Of a stretch of DNA of 36,640 nt, positions 25,177 to 33,511 are shown piece by piece. Where the stretch lies: contig JAKSPU010000013.1 in NCBI GenBank assembly GCA_024404505.1, positions 1-36,640 of the forward strand, read 5' to 3'. Under the pieces are notes generated by a model. That model was not told the origin of the DNA and searched no databases. It saw nothing but the letters and a program-made list of their open reading frames with translations. This DNA comes from Clostridia bacterium. Lineage in GTDB: Bacteria > Bacillota > Clostridia > Oscillospirales > CAG-272. A program made the position numbers and the translations under genes. The stretch's first letter is position 1; the number at the start of each line of letters is the position of its first letter.

Positions 25177-25238
25177 ATCACCGCAGATCTTTTGCGATCG
25201 CCGACGGCAGATTATCAGCGACAAGGAGGAATTTCCCC

Positions 25239-26222
25239 ATGGATCAGCCTTTGGTATCCGTGTTTTCCATTGCTTACAAACAGGAAAAGTACATCCGCCA
25301 GTGTCTCGACGGCTTTGTGATGCAGGAGACGAATTTCCCGTTTGAGGTCATCATCAACGATGACGCGTCCCCCGACAGCACCGCCGCCATCATCCGGGAA
25401 TACGAGGAGAAGTACCCGGATATCATCAAGCCGATCTATCAGACGGAAAACCAGTATTCCAGGCACGTCAGGCTGTTCCAGCAGGTGCTGTTCCCCCGCG
25501 CCCGCGGAAAGTATATCGCGTTCTGCGAAGGGGATGACTTCTGGACGGACCCGCACAAGCTCCAGCGTCAGGTAGACGCCATGGAAGCCAATCCGGACTG
25601 CGGGATGTGCTCCTGTAGGATCGGATTCGCCAACGAGGACGGCTCCTCCATGGGAAAGAGTATGCCGCGGGGCGTCACGGAAACCGGCAAGATCGATTCC
25701 CGGACCTTCATCGGCTTGCTGTATGATTTCAATCTGCAGTTCAGCGGCGTCATGGTCCGCCGTGATATGCTGGGCGAGTATTACACTCAGTTTCCGCTGT
25801 TCTGGCGGATCAGCGACGTCGGAGATGAGCCTCTGTTCCTGTATTTTGCCGGCCGCGCACCGGTATACATCGTCAACGAAGAAATGAGCTGTTACCGCAC
25901 GAACAGTATCGGAAGCTGGGGCAACCGCACGGTTTTCAAGGCCTCCGGCAATGAAAAAGCCGTCCGCCACTATAAGCGGATGTGTACCATGTGCGAGGAA
26001 TACGACCGCTACACGAATTTCGTCTACCACGACCTCATGGAAAAGAAAAAGACGGAAAGCGAATATTTCCTCAACATGGTATCAGGCAATTACAAAGCGC
26101 TGCTCGGCAAGAAATTCCGGTACAGGTTCAAAAAGATGTCGTTCACCGAAAAGGGAAAGCTGGTCGTCAAGGCGATCCTCCCGAAGCGTGTGACCGCATG
26201 GCTTGCCGGCAGCGGCAAGTAA
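25239..26222 (+). CDS. Family 2 glycosyltransferase, monocistronic
   Basis: This 327-residue cytosolic GT-A enzyme begins LVSVFSIAYKQEKYIRQCLD, has the donor-binding INDDASPDST at 39-48 and the DxD-type CEGDDFWTDP with D99 and D100. The phrase EGDDFW is typical of a GT2 subgroup active on surface polysaccharides. It is not closely related to the tandem pair at 11961-13898. AAGGAGG precedes the ATG; its own promoter and a very strong terminator bracket it. Confidence 0.93.
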   Translation: MDQPLVSVFSIAYKQEKYIRQCLDGFVMQETNFPFEVIINDDASPDSTAAIIREYEEKYPDIIKPIYQTENQYSRHVRLFQQVLFPRARGKYIAFCEGDDFWTDPHKLQRQVDAMEANPDCGMCSCRIGFANEDGSSMGKSMPRGVTETGKIDSRTFIGLLYDFNLQFSGVMVRRDMLGEYYTQFPLFWRISDVGDEPLFLYFAGRAPVYIVNEEMSCYRTNSIGSWGNRTVFKASGNEKAVRHYKRMCTMCEEYDRYTNFVYHDLMEKKKTESEYFLNMVSGNYKALLGKKFRYRFKKMSFTEKGKLVVKAILPKRVTAWLAGSGK

Positions 26223-26231
26223 ATTACGATA

Positions 26232-26277
26232 CGCAAAGACCTCCGGGGCAGGAGCCCCGGAGGTCTTTGCGTTTTAT
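26232..26277 (+). terminator. Strong terminator after GT2
   Basis: The 19-bp perfect stem ACGCAAAGACCTCCGGGGC (26232-26250) / 26255-26273 with loop AGGA is followed by TTTTATAT. Converging genes on the minus strand end just beyond it. Confidence 0.93.
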
Positions 26278-26284
26278 ATTCGTA

Positions 26285-26575
26285 TCACAGCAATAAAACA
26301 GTTTCCGTCAGCACGCCGCGCAGCGCCTCCGCCAAAGCGGCTCCGCCGCCGCACAACAGTATGACGACGATCATGACCATCACCACAATAAGCGAGCAGA
26401 AGAACGAGCGGGCAAAATTCCGCAGGTTGACGTTCTTCGCGTTGAATGAAATGAGGATCAGGCAGACGAAGCCCGCCACCGGAATGGAAAACAGCATCTG
26501 GTATCCGAAATACCCCCACATGGACAGGGGCTTATTGATATCGCCCTTCTTCTTCGTTGTCGTTGTCACTGCCAT
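26285..26575 (-). CDS. Small two-span membrane protein
   Basis: This 96-residue protein has two hydrophobic helices, about 28-44 (IPVAGFVCLILISFNA) and 60-80 (SLIVVMVMIVVILLCGG). The N-terminus is Lys/Thr-rich (TTTTKKKGDINKPLSMWGYFGYQ). I do not recognise the family; a similar small protein is not part of any pathway I can name. AAGGAGGG precedes the ATG, and pgsA lies 32 bases upstream on the same strand, so it is probably the last gene of the rimO-pgsA operon. Confidence 0.7.
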   Translation of the reverse strand: MAVTTTTKKKGDINKPLSMWGYFGYQMLFSIPVAGFVCLILISFNAKNVNLRNFARSFFCSLIVVMVMIVVILLCGGGAALAEALRGVLTETVLLL

Positions 26576-26607
26576 CGCGTTCCCTCCTTTTCATTATCTC
26601 GGGATGT

Positions 26608-27267
26608 TTACTGTTCGGGATCAAGGTACTGCCACATGACCCTGAAGTAGATGATGCCGGACCACACGGTGAAGATCATCGCGACTATACCGGTCGCCCA
26701 CGTCAGCGGGACGTTGGAGGTCCACCAATCGGGCAGGAGCTTCCCGAGGAACGGGATCTCGTACAGCATCGGCTCGATGATCGTCGTGCTGACGAACACG
26801 ATCTGGGTCACGGTCTTGATCTTGCCCAGCATATTCGCGGCGACCACGACGCCCGACTTGGACGCGACCAGCCGCAGTGAGGTCACGGCCAGCTCGCGGA
26901 ACACCACGATCAGCAGCGTGATCGTGAAGAAAACGTGCAGAGCGGGCGAAACGCCGCCGTACCGGTACAGGATGACCGTAAGGGCGCCGATGACCATGAA
27001 TTTATCGGCCAGCGGATCCATCAGCTTGCCGAAATCGGTCACAAGGTTGTATTTCCGGGCGATCTTGCCGTCCAGCATATCCGTCACGGAGGCGGAAATG
27101 AACAGGAACGCACCTATGATCCCCGTGATGATATGGTTGACCCACGCGTCGGGCAGCATCATGACCACGACGAACACGGGCACCATGCAGATGCGGAGGA
27201 CCGTCAGCTTATTCGGGAGATTCATGCTCCTTGAGGAAGGGGAGGTATTCGGTTGACGCTTGCTCAT
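26608..27267 (-). CDS. pgsA: CDP-diacylglycerol-glycerol-3-phosphate 3-phosphatidyltransferase
   Basis: PgsA is a membrane enzyme that makes phosphatidylglycerol phosphate from CDP-diacylglycerol and glycerol 3-phosphate, the first committed step to phosphatidylglycerol. The CDP-alcohol phosphotransferase signature DMLDGKIARK...GKLMDPLADK (D-x2-D-G-x2-A-R-x8-G-x3-D-x3-D) is complete, near residues 63-90. There are about five to six transmembrane helices in 219 residues. The ATG at 27267 has GGAAAGGAG just upstream; an in-frame ATG at 27291 overlaps the rimO stop but lacks a site. It is cotranscribed with rimO, a pairing common in Firmicutes. Confidence 0.95.
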   Translation of the reverse strand: MSKRQPNTSPSSRSMNLPNKLTVLRICMVPVFVVVMMLPDAWVNHIITGIIGAFLFISASVTDMLDGKIARKYNLVTDFGKLMDPLADKFMVIGALTVILYRYGGVSPALHVFFTITLLIVVFRELAVTSLRLVASKSGVVVAANMLGKIKTVTQIVFVSTTIIEPMLYEIPFLGKLLPDWWTSNVPLTWATGIVAMIFTVWSGIIYFRVMWQYLDPEQ

Positions 27268-27287
27268 GTCCTTCTCCTTTCCGGGAT

Positions 27288-28685
27288 TCACTTTCTGCGG
27301 TGGGATTTCTTTTCTTTGTCGGCGTCCTGCTGACTCATGGCAAAGCCGTACACGTCGTAGTCAACGACCTCACGGACCTTGACCTTGACGAAGGAGCCGG
27401 GGGCGATGCGGCCCTCTCCCCGCCAGCTGAAGAAGACCTTGCCGTCGATGTCGGGCGCGTCAGCCGCGGACCGGCCGTAGTAGCACTCGTTGACGGGATC
27501 GTAATCCTCGCACAGCACGTCGATGACGGTGCCGATCTTCTGCTCGTTCAACTCGGCGTTGATCAGCATCTGCTCGCGCATCAGGATATCCATGCGGTCC
27601 TGCTTGATCTGCTCGTCGATCTGGTCGGGGAAATCGTAGGCGGGGGTATCCTCCTCGCGGGAGTAGGTGAACACGCCGGCGTGATCGAAGCGGGCTGTCT
27701 TGATGAACTCCGCCAGCTCGTCAAAGTCCTCCTCCGTTTCGCCGGGGAAGCCGACGATGAACGTCGTGCGGATGACGATACCCGGAATCTCGCGGCGCAG
27801 CTTGGCCAGCACGTCCCGGATCATGGCGTTGTCACCGTGGCGGTTCATGGAAGTAAGCATATGGTCGCTGATGTGCTGGAGGGGCAGATCAATGTACTTG
27901 AGGATGCGCGGGTTGTCGCGGATCTCCGCGATCAGCTCGTCGGTGATCTTATCGGGGTAGCAGTACAGCAGCCGGATCCACGGGATGGACGTTTCCTCGG
28001 TGATCTTATGCAGCAGCTCGTGCAGCGCGTAGTGACCGTACAGGTCCTTGCCGTACCTCGTGATGTCCTGCGCGACGACGGTCAGCTCGCGGACACCCAT
28101 GTCGGAAAGCTCCTTCGCCTCCCTGACGAGGTCCTCCATCGGGCGGGAGCGAAAGCAGCCGCGGATCGAGGGAATGGCACAGTAGGCGCATTTATTGTCG
28201 CAGCCCTCCGCGATCTTGATATAGGCAGCGTACTCCGGCGTGGTCAGCACGCGGTCACCGCCCAGAGCAACGGTATTCTTGTCGTCAAAGTTACAGAACT
28301 TCTCCGCTGCGGGCAGATTCTTCTTTTTGTACTGCTTCTCGACGGCCTGTATGGCCTCGACGATGTGATGGATGCCGCCGACGCCGAGCAGCGCGTCGAC
28401 CTCGGGCATCTCCTCAAGCACCTGCTCACGGTAGCGCTCGGCGAGGCATCCGGTCACGATGATGCCCTTGAGGTTCCGGTTTTCCTTGAGCCACGCGACG
28501 TCGAGGATGTTGTCGATGGCCTCCTTACGCGCGGATTCGATGAACGCGCAGGTGTTGATGATGATGATATCCGCCTCGATGTCCTCGGGCGTGATCTCGT
28601 AGCCGGCCTCCACGACCTCACGGAGCATGACCTCCGTGTCAAGCTGGTTTTTGGGGCAGCCGAGAGAAATAAATCCGATCTTCAT
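27288..28685 (-). CDS. rimO: Ribosomal protein S12 methylthiotransferase RimO
   Basis: RimO is a radical-SAM enzyme that adds a methylthio group to Asp88 of ribosomal protein S12. This 465-residue protein has the UPF0004 N-terminal domain with cluster cysteines C10, C46 and C80. The radical-SAM CxxxCxxC follows (C162, C166, C169 in GCDNKCAYCA), and then a C-terminal TRAM domain. LGCPKNQLDTE at 9-19 is the RimO-specific start. The frame is open to 28748, but the promoter at 28757-28785 would start transcription about there, so the ATG at 28685 (AAAGGA upstream) is right. It leads an operon with pgsA. Confidence 0.96.
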   Translation of the reverse strand: MKIGFISLGCPKNQLDTEVMLREVVEAGYEITPEDIEADIIIINTCAFIESARKEAIDNILDVAWLKENRNLKGIIVTGCLAERYREQVLEEMPEVDALLGVGGIHHIVEAIQAVEKQYKKKNLPAAEKFCNFDDKNTVALGGDRVLTTPEYAAYIKIAEGCDNKCAYCAIPSIRGCFRSRPMEDLVREAKELSDMGVRELTVVAQDITRYGKDLYGHYALHELLHKITEETSIPWIRLLYCYPDKITDELIAEIRDNPRILKYIDLPLQHISDHMLTSMNRHGDNAMIRDVLAKLRREIPGIVIRTTFIVGFPGETEEDFDELAEFIKTARFDHAGVFTYSREEDTPAYDFPDQIDEQIKQDRMDILMREQMLINAELNEQKIGTVIDVLCEDYDPVNECYYGRSAADAPDIDGKVFFSWRGEGRIAPGSFVKVKVREVVDYDVYGFAMSQQDADKEKKSHRRK

Positions 28686-28756
28686 GGGGTTGACGGTTCC
28701 TTTCGCTTCGGAGGGCTGACGGACCGGCTGATCCGTATACCTCCCCATTTTGTTTT

Positions 28757-28785
28757 ATTATAGCACAATGTCCGTTGCCTGTCAA
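28757..28785 (-). promoter_or_regulatory. Promoter of rimO-pgsA operon
   Basis: On the minus strand, perfect TTGACA (28780-28785) and TATAAT (28757-28762) have a 17-base spacer. The predicted transcript begins near 28750, ruling out the start codon at 28748. Confidence 0.93.
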
Positions 28786-28910
28786 GAAGTTTTTCGCCCG
28801 CGCAGACGCCATATCAAGGCCGTTTCCGATTGTTCACAATAATGTATCAAATGCGTATGCGGCAGTTCATATTTATATAGGATAATTATTTCTGTATAAA
28901 TACTTCAGTA

Positions 28911-28928
28911 CGGGCTCTCCGGAGCCCG
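28911..28928 (+). promoter_or_regulatory. Leader hairpin of the solute-binding protein gene
   Basis: CGGGCTC (28911-28917), loop TCCG, GAGCCCG (28922-28928) is a perfect 7-bp stem 26 bases before the start codon, next to GAAAGGA. The preceding 60 bases are A/T-rich with two possible -10 elements (GATAAT 28881-28886, TATAAA 28895-28900) but no convincing -35. It could protect the mRNA 5' end. Confidence 0.4.
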
Positions 28929-28954
28929 ATACTGCATGAAAGGACGATCACAAC

Positions 28955-30481
28955 ATGAACAACAAAGCACAGCGCCTCCTTTCTCTGCTTCTCTGTCTGC
29001 TTCTGACCGTAGGCTGTCTTCTGGAGACGGTATCCTGCGCCAACAACGGCGACGGGACCGAGTCCGGCACCGAAGCCGCCTCACGCAGCGAGGATGACAC
29101 CGAGGAGGAGGATCCCTTTGCGGACGTCGACTATCAGGAGCGTGAATTCCGCGTCTACACCAGCACCAATGTCGCCTCTCACGGCATGGGCAACTCCAAC
29201 TACCTCATCGAGGGTGACCCCGATGCCGGCGCCAGCATGGTCAACGACGCCGTGGTCGAGCGTAACGCCATCGCGGAGGACCGCATCAACGTCAAGCTGA
29301 AGTTCACGCAGCTGGACGTTGACTACAACGGCGTTTTCGACGCCATCCGCAGGCTGGTTTCTGCCGGGACCGACGAGTATGACCTCGTCATCAACGATAT
29401 TTATCCCTTTGCCAACCTCTCCATCGAGGGCAACTTCCGCAACATCCTCGATACCGACTGCTACGCCTTCGATTTCGACCAGCCCTACTGGTACAAAGAG
29501 TACATGGACGACCTGCGGCTCGTGGACGACTACGAGTATCTGCTCGCGGGCGACTACTTCATCGACATCATCCGCTCCGCACACCTCCTGCTGTTCAACA
29601 AGGGTCTCTACGAGCAGCACTACCAGACCAGCTCCAACGAGGTCTACGACTGGGTACGCAACTACCAGTGGACCTATGAGAAGATGAACGAAATGATCAC
29701 CGATCTGTACGTCGACAAGAACCAGAACGGCAAAAAGGACTACGGCGATCAGTTCGGCTTCTCCATCCTTGAGTTCTGGGGCTCGTCCATCGGCTTCGTC
29801 GTGTCCGCAGACCCCGGCTTCATCGAGCGTGACGACGACGGTACGCCCGTTGTCGTGCTGGGTGAGAACAACCGTGCCTCCGATCTCGTTACCCGCATGA
29901 CCGAGCTGGCATACAACGACTCCGCCTGCGTCGGCCTGACGAGTGACGGCCAGATCCTGGCCGATTTCACCAACGGTCTCTCCCTCATCTGCGACTACCA
30001 GCGTCTCGGCTCGCTGGAGAACCCCGTCTTCCGCGATATGCAGGGTGACGCGGGTGTGCTGCCGCTGCCCATGCTGTACGAGAGTGACAAGCGCTACTCC
30101 ACCGCCGCACACGACACGAGCGAGCTCGGCGCGATCCTGACCACCAACAAGGACCTCGGCTTCACCTCCACGGTCATTCAGGTGCTGAACCGCCAGACCG
30201 CCAAGACGCTGATGCCCCGCTACTACGGCGAGGGCCTGCAGGTGCAGTACGTCAGCGATCCCAACTGCTCTGACATGATCGCCATCATCCACGATAACTT
30301 CCGCAACGCCTTCATCCTTGCCTACAACAACGCCACCGGAAGCCGTATGCTGAACGTCTTCTCCGAGGCAGTGCAGAACAAGCGTGAATTCACCGTCGCC
30401 TACAAGAGTTCCTCCCGTTCCATGCCCCGCACGCTTGAAAACAAGATCAAGGCCTTCAAGAAGGCCAACAATATCAGCTGA
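28955..30481 (+). CDS. Extracellular solute-binding lipoprotein (sugar ABC type)
   Basis: This 508-residue family 1 solute-binding protein captures carbohydrates for an ABC importer. The signal peptide is clear: KAQR, then a leucine-rich core (LLSLLLCLLLTVG). Candidate lipid-attachment cysteines are C21 and, better, C28 (SC-ANN); the -3 residue is Thr rather than Leu. An acidic Ser/Thr/Glu linker (about 30-50) follows, then the binding domain with TSSNEVYDWVRNYQWTYEKMNEM and DKNQNGKKDYGDQFGF. GAAAGGA precedes the ATG. No permease or ATPase genes lie beside it, so its partners are elsewhere or it was duplicated alone. Confidence 0.85.
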   Translation: MNNKAQRLLSLLLCLLLTVGCLLETVSCANNGDGTESGTEAASRSEDDTEEEDPFADVDYQEREFRVYTSTNVASHGMGNSNYLIEGDPDAGASMVNDAVVERNAIAEDRINVKLKFTQLDVDYNGVFDAIRRLVSAGTDEYDLVINDIYPFANLSIEGNFRNILDTDCYAFDFDQPYWYKEYMDDLRLVDDYEYLLAGDYFIDIIRSAHLLLFNKGLYEQHYQTSSNEVYDWVRNYQWTYEKMNEMITDLYVDKNQNGKKDYGDQFGFSILEFWGSSIGFVVSADPGFIERDDDGTPVVVLGENNRASDLVTRMTELAYNDSACVGLTSDGQILADFTNGLSLICDYQRLGSLENPVFRDMQGDAGVLPLPMLYESDKRYSTAAHDTSELGAILTTNKDLGFTSTVIQVLNRQTAKTLMPRYYGEGLQVQYVSDPNCSDMIAIIHDNFRNAFILAYNNATGSRMLNVFSEAVQNKREFTVAYKSSSRSMPRTLENKIKAFKKANNIS

Positions 30482-30495
30482 TTTTTCCGGCTGTG

Positions 30496-30527
30496 ACCGG
30501 CAGCCCCGGGATCCCGGGGCTGCCGGT
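30496..30527 (+). other. Perfect 32-base palindrome after the binding-protein gene
   Basis: ACCGGCAGCCCCGGGA (30496-30511) and its exact complement (30512-30527) form a 32-base perfect inverted repeat centred on a GGATCC. A short T-poor sequence follows (CTGCTTTC), so termination would be inefficient. It likely partly stops transcription or protects the upstream mRNA, giving more binding protein than downstream enzyme. Confidence 0.6.
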
Positions 30528-30585
30528 CTGCTTTCATATCACGATACGACCGACATTATTTTCATATACCGAAAGGAGCCCGACT

Positions 30586-31830
30586 ATGTCCGTTCAATAT
30601 CCTATAACCTATTGGTATGGTATCCGCAAAGAGTTTTTGTCCCGTGAACGCCTGATCGAGGCGAAGGAATGCGGCTTCAACGTCATCGAGTGCAGCTACG
30701 ACACCGCGACCAACCTCAAGGTCCTGCGCTGGTGTCAGGAGCTGGGTCTCAAGGCCAACGTGCAGGATCCCCGCATGTATACCGTGCTGGCCGGCGCCGA
30801 GGGCTGGGAGCAGGTGATGGGCGCCATCATCGCGGATTACCGCGACTGCCCCGCCGTCAACCGCTTCTTCATCCGTGACGAGCCGATCGACGCCGACATC
30901 CCCAACCTCGCCCGCGTGGTCAACTATCTGCACGCGCACGACCCGAAGCACGGCGAGTACATCAATCAGCTGCCCCTGCCGGCCTTCCTGCCCTACGAGC
31001 GGTACCGCGACGACATCATCCGCAGCTATATCCGGCAGGCGCATCCGACCATCCTGTCCTACGACCACTACAACCTCATGCGCCGTGAGGTCGAGGCACT
31101 CACCGACCTGCCCGCCGCCCGTCTCTCGGCTGAGAATATCGCCCGCAACCACTGGGAGGATAAGGTATACGACGCCTACGACCGTCCGAGCTTCTACGAC
31201 AACCTTGAAATGATCCGTGACGAGGCCGCTGCCGCAGGCATCCCGTGGATGATCATCATCCTGCTGGTGGAGCATTGGCACTACCGCTGGCCGACCGAGG
31301 GCGAGGTGCGCTGGGAAGCGTTCACCGCGCTGACCTACGGCTCCGTCGGGCTTTCCTACTTCACCTATTGGACGCCCGGAATCGGCCACGAGGAGCCGTG
31401 GAGCTACCACAACGGTATCATCCTGTCGGACGGCACGCGCGGCGAGAAGTATGAGATCGTCAAGGCGATCAACGCCGAGCTGCAGACGCTGTATGCAGGG
31501 CTGCTCAACCCGATCCCCGGCGAGGCTGAGGGTCCCGGCGCACTCAAGTCCGAGGCCGTGTTCCACGTCGGGCCTGAGGAAGACCAGATGACCAAGCCCT
31601 TCACGGGGTACGGGAAGGTCACGTCCCTTGAGGGCGGCCGATTCATCGCCGGCTTCTTTGCAGGCGGACGTATGATGATCACGAACAAGGACCACGACCA
31701 CGCTGCCACCCTGACGATCAAGGCCGACGGGCGTCTCCTGCACCTGAACAAGCAGACCTCCGAGTGGGAGGCGTGCGATGGGACGTACACCTTCGCCCCC
31801 GGCGACGGTGAGCTGTTTGCCGTTCTGTGA
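30586..31830 (+). CDS. TIM-barrel glycosidase-like protein
   Basis: This 414-residue cytosolic protein (no signal peptide) has the features of a clan GH-A-type (beta/alpha)8 barrel related to GH42/GH5. An early strand reads GFNVIEC, RDEP with E99 sits at the position expected of the acid/base, and there is a late aromatic WHYRWPTEGEVRWEAFTALTYG. A strand reads GLSYFTYW near residues 260-270. A C-terminal beta-rich region follows (about 330-414). I cannot assign a family or substrate. GAAAGGAG is seven bases before the ATG. The gene lies 104 bases after the binding protein and 23 before the next gene, so the three are likely cotranscribed. Confidence 0.75.
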   Translation: MSVQYPITYWYGIRKEFLSRERLIEAKECGFNVIECSYDTATNLKVLRWCQELGLKANVQDPRMYTVLAGAEGWEQVMGAIIADYRDCPAVNRFFIRDEPIDADIPNLARVVNYLHAHDPKHGEYINQLPLPAFLPYERYRDDIIRSYIRQAHPTILSYDHYNLMRREVEALTDLPAARLSAENIARNHWEDKVYDAYDRPSFYDNLEMIRDEAAAAGIPWMIIILLVEHWHYRWPTEGEVRWEAFTALTYGSVGLSYFTYWTPGIGHEEPWSYHNGIILSDGTRGEKYEIVKAINAELQTLYAGLLNPIPGEAEGPGALKSEAVFHVGPEEDQMTKPFTGYGKVTSLEGGRFIAGFFAGGRMMITNKDHDHAATLTIKADGRLLHLNKQTSEWEACDGTYTFAPGDGELFAVL

Positions 31831-31853
31831 CCGATCAAAGAAAGGACTGTATC

Positions 31854-33443
31854 ATGACACAAAACGCGTTCTTTTACGAGGGCCGCTACTACCTGCTGCC
31901 TGACGACTGTGCGTCGGTCGACGAGCTGAACGGGAAGCACCGCGACGGACAGCCGTTCACGGTCACCGAGCTGGTTGAGAAAAAGTGCATGGCCCCGTAC
32001 TTCGTCACCGAGTACACCGCGTTCAGACGGCTGAAGCTGAAGAAAAGGGCTGCACAGTCGCCCGTCTTTCCGGTCGATGTCGAACTGATGACCATGTCCG
32101 CGTACAACCAACGCCTACGGGAGATCATCCCGGGCAGATGTGCCAAATGCCCGAACTTCGGAGCGATCGACGAAACGGACGAGTCGCTGGAGGGTCATCA
32201 CGAGGAGATCTCTCTCGACGGCGTGTGCTTCACCTGCGGCGCCGTGAAGGACAAGACGGGCGAATACTTATTCATCGACCGCTATCTCAGGCATAATATC
32301 AAAAAATTCGCGTCCCTCGGGCTTGAGACACTGCTCGACGAAGGCAAAAACGACGAGGCTGCCGACCTGTTCGTGTCGGAGATCGTGGAAAATATCATGT
32401 ACCCCGCGCCGCTGTGCGTCTTTGCCGACAAGCAGACGGACGGGCGGTACCGGCTGATCTTCGGCAGCGCTCCGAACGATACCGGCGCGATCCTCATGTC
32501 CACCCTGTTCCGGGAATTGTCGAAAAAGTACAAAAAGACGTGGGATTTCGTCCGCGGCATCCCGGAAGGGTATCTGCGTCCCGAAGCCGTCAAGCCGCAC
32601 GGTGTGGCGGCAGAGTTTACGGACGGCCTGCGCCGCTACGTCCGGCTGACCGTATACGCTTCCCCCGCTCCGGACGATGGGGCGGCGGAATACGCCGCGT
32701 TCCTGTGGCTTATGGGCACCTACGGTCAGCGGCTGCTTGACCGCACCTGCCTGACGATCTCGATCTGCGAATGGGCGGAAGACACCGTGCTGCCCGAGGA
32801 CACCGGTCTGATGCAGGCAGACGATCCCGCTTTCCTTGATCTGCTTCATGAGATCGACGCGGACTATGGTAAGGAGGACGAGGACGTATATCCCGTCCTG
32901 AAGTTCCTGCTGTCGGGCCCTGCCGATCTGCCCGATGACGCCGATGAAGAAACGGTGCTGGCTGCCGCCGTGATCACCGCTTTCCGGGATCTGCTGATCG
33001 TCGACCACATGGCCGTTCCGGTACATTTCGGGGACCAGCCGCTCCCGGTCTGGACCGACAGCGGGGACGTGCTGTCCGTGATGAAGCTGCCTGTTGCGCG
33101 GTTCACCTTCCGCGCCGCGCCTGAAAGTTTCCCGGCACCTCCGGCGGACATCGAGAACGCCTTCAACCGGTTCACACGCTTCGTCACGGAAAAGCATCTG
33201 GCGGTCATGGTAACCTCACAGGTTTTCTGCGGCGGCATCGAATATTGGCTGCTGGTGCTGAATCTGCAGGACTTTATGTACGCCGTCCGTCGTTTCGCGC
33301 CGATATTCGACGCGAATCCGGCCGATCTGTACGTCTTCACCTCCTCCGGCAAGAACGGCGGACATTTCAAGCCCGGTTTTGCCATGAAGCGTGTGGAAAC
33401 CGAGAGCAAGATGCGCAAAAAGCTGAAATCCAGCGAGGATTGA
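31854..33443 (+). CDS. Uncharacterised protein with a CxxC...CxxC cluster
   Basis: This 529-residue protein is not recognised. It begins FYEGRYYLLPDD, a compact region (about 1-90), then a zinc-ribbon-like site CAKC (96-99) and CFTC (125-128) with 25 residues between. The rest (130-529) is a mixed alpha/beta region with no motif I know; acidic residues are plentiful and a Lys-rich tail ends it (KMRKKLK). No transmembrane segment is evident. GAAAGGA seven bases before the ATG at 31854 selects this start over an in-frame ATG at 31827. A terminator follows, which also overlaps the next ribosome site. Confidence 0.75.
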   Translation: MTQNAFFYEGRYYLLPDDCASVDELNGKHRDGQPFTVTELVEKKCMAPYFVTEYTAFRRLKLKKRAAQSPVFPVDVELMTMSAYNQRLREIIPGRCAKCPNFGAIDETDESLEGHHEEISLDGVCFTCGAVKDKTGEYLFIDRYLRHNIKKFASLGLETLLDEGKNDEAADLFVSEIVENIMYPAPLCVFADKQTDGRYRLIFGSAPNDTGAILMSTLFRELSKKYKKTWDFVRGIPEGYLRPEAVKPHGVAAEFTDGLRRYVRLTVYASPAPDDGAAEYAAFLWLMGTYGQRLLDRTCLTISICEWAEDTVLPEDTGLMQADDPAFLDLLHEIDADYGKEDEDVYPVLKFLLSGPADLPDDADEETVLAAAVITAFRDLLIVDHMAVPVHFGDQPLPVWTDSGDVLSVMKLPVARFTFRAAPESFPAPPADIENAFNRFTRFVTEKHLAVMVTSQVFCGGIEYWLLVLNLQDFMYAVRRFAPIFDANPADLYVFTSSGKNGGHFKPGFAMKRVETESKMRKKLKSSED

Positions 33444-33455
33444 CTGCATAAAGCC

Positions 33456-33509
33456 GCCCTCCCCCGGGCAGACTATCCGTAAAGGATACCGTCCGGGGGA
33501 GGGCTTTTT
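33456..33509 (+). terminator. Terminator that also contains the spoVAC ribosome site
   Basis: GCCCTCCCCCGG (33456-33467) and CCGGGGGAGGGC (33493-33504) are a perfect 12-bp stem with an inner stem TATCC/GGATA (33474-33478, 33484-33488), then T5 (33505-33509). The 3' arm includes the GGGGGAGGG that serves as ribosome site for the ATG at 33512. Transcripts entering from upstream would be stopped, or would fold and hide the site. A transcript starting inside would expose it, but I see no promoter there. Confidence 0.85.
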
Positions 33510-33511
33510 CT

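Noticed and set aside
27231..28763. 510-codon plus-strand frame opposite rimO
   Set aside because: Covers rimO completely in antisense and even crosses its promoter; rimO motifs are complete.
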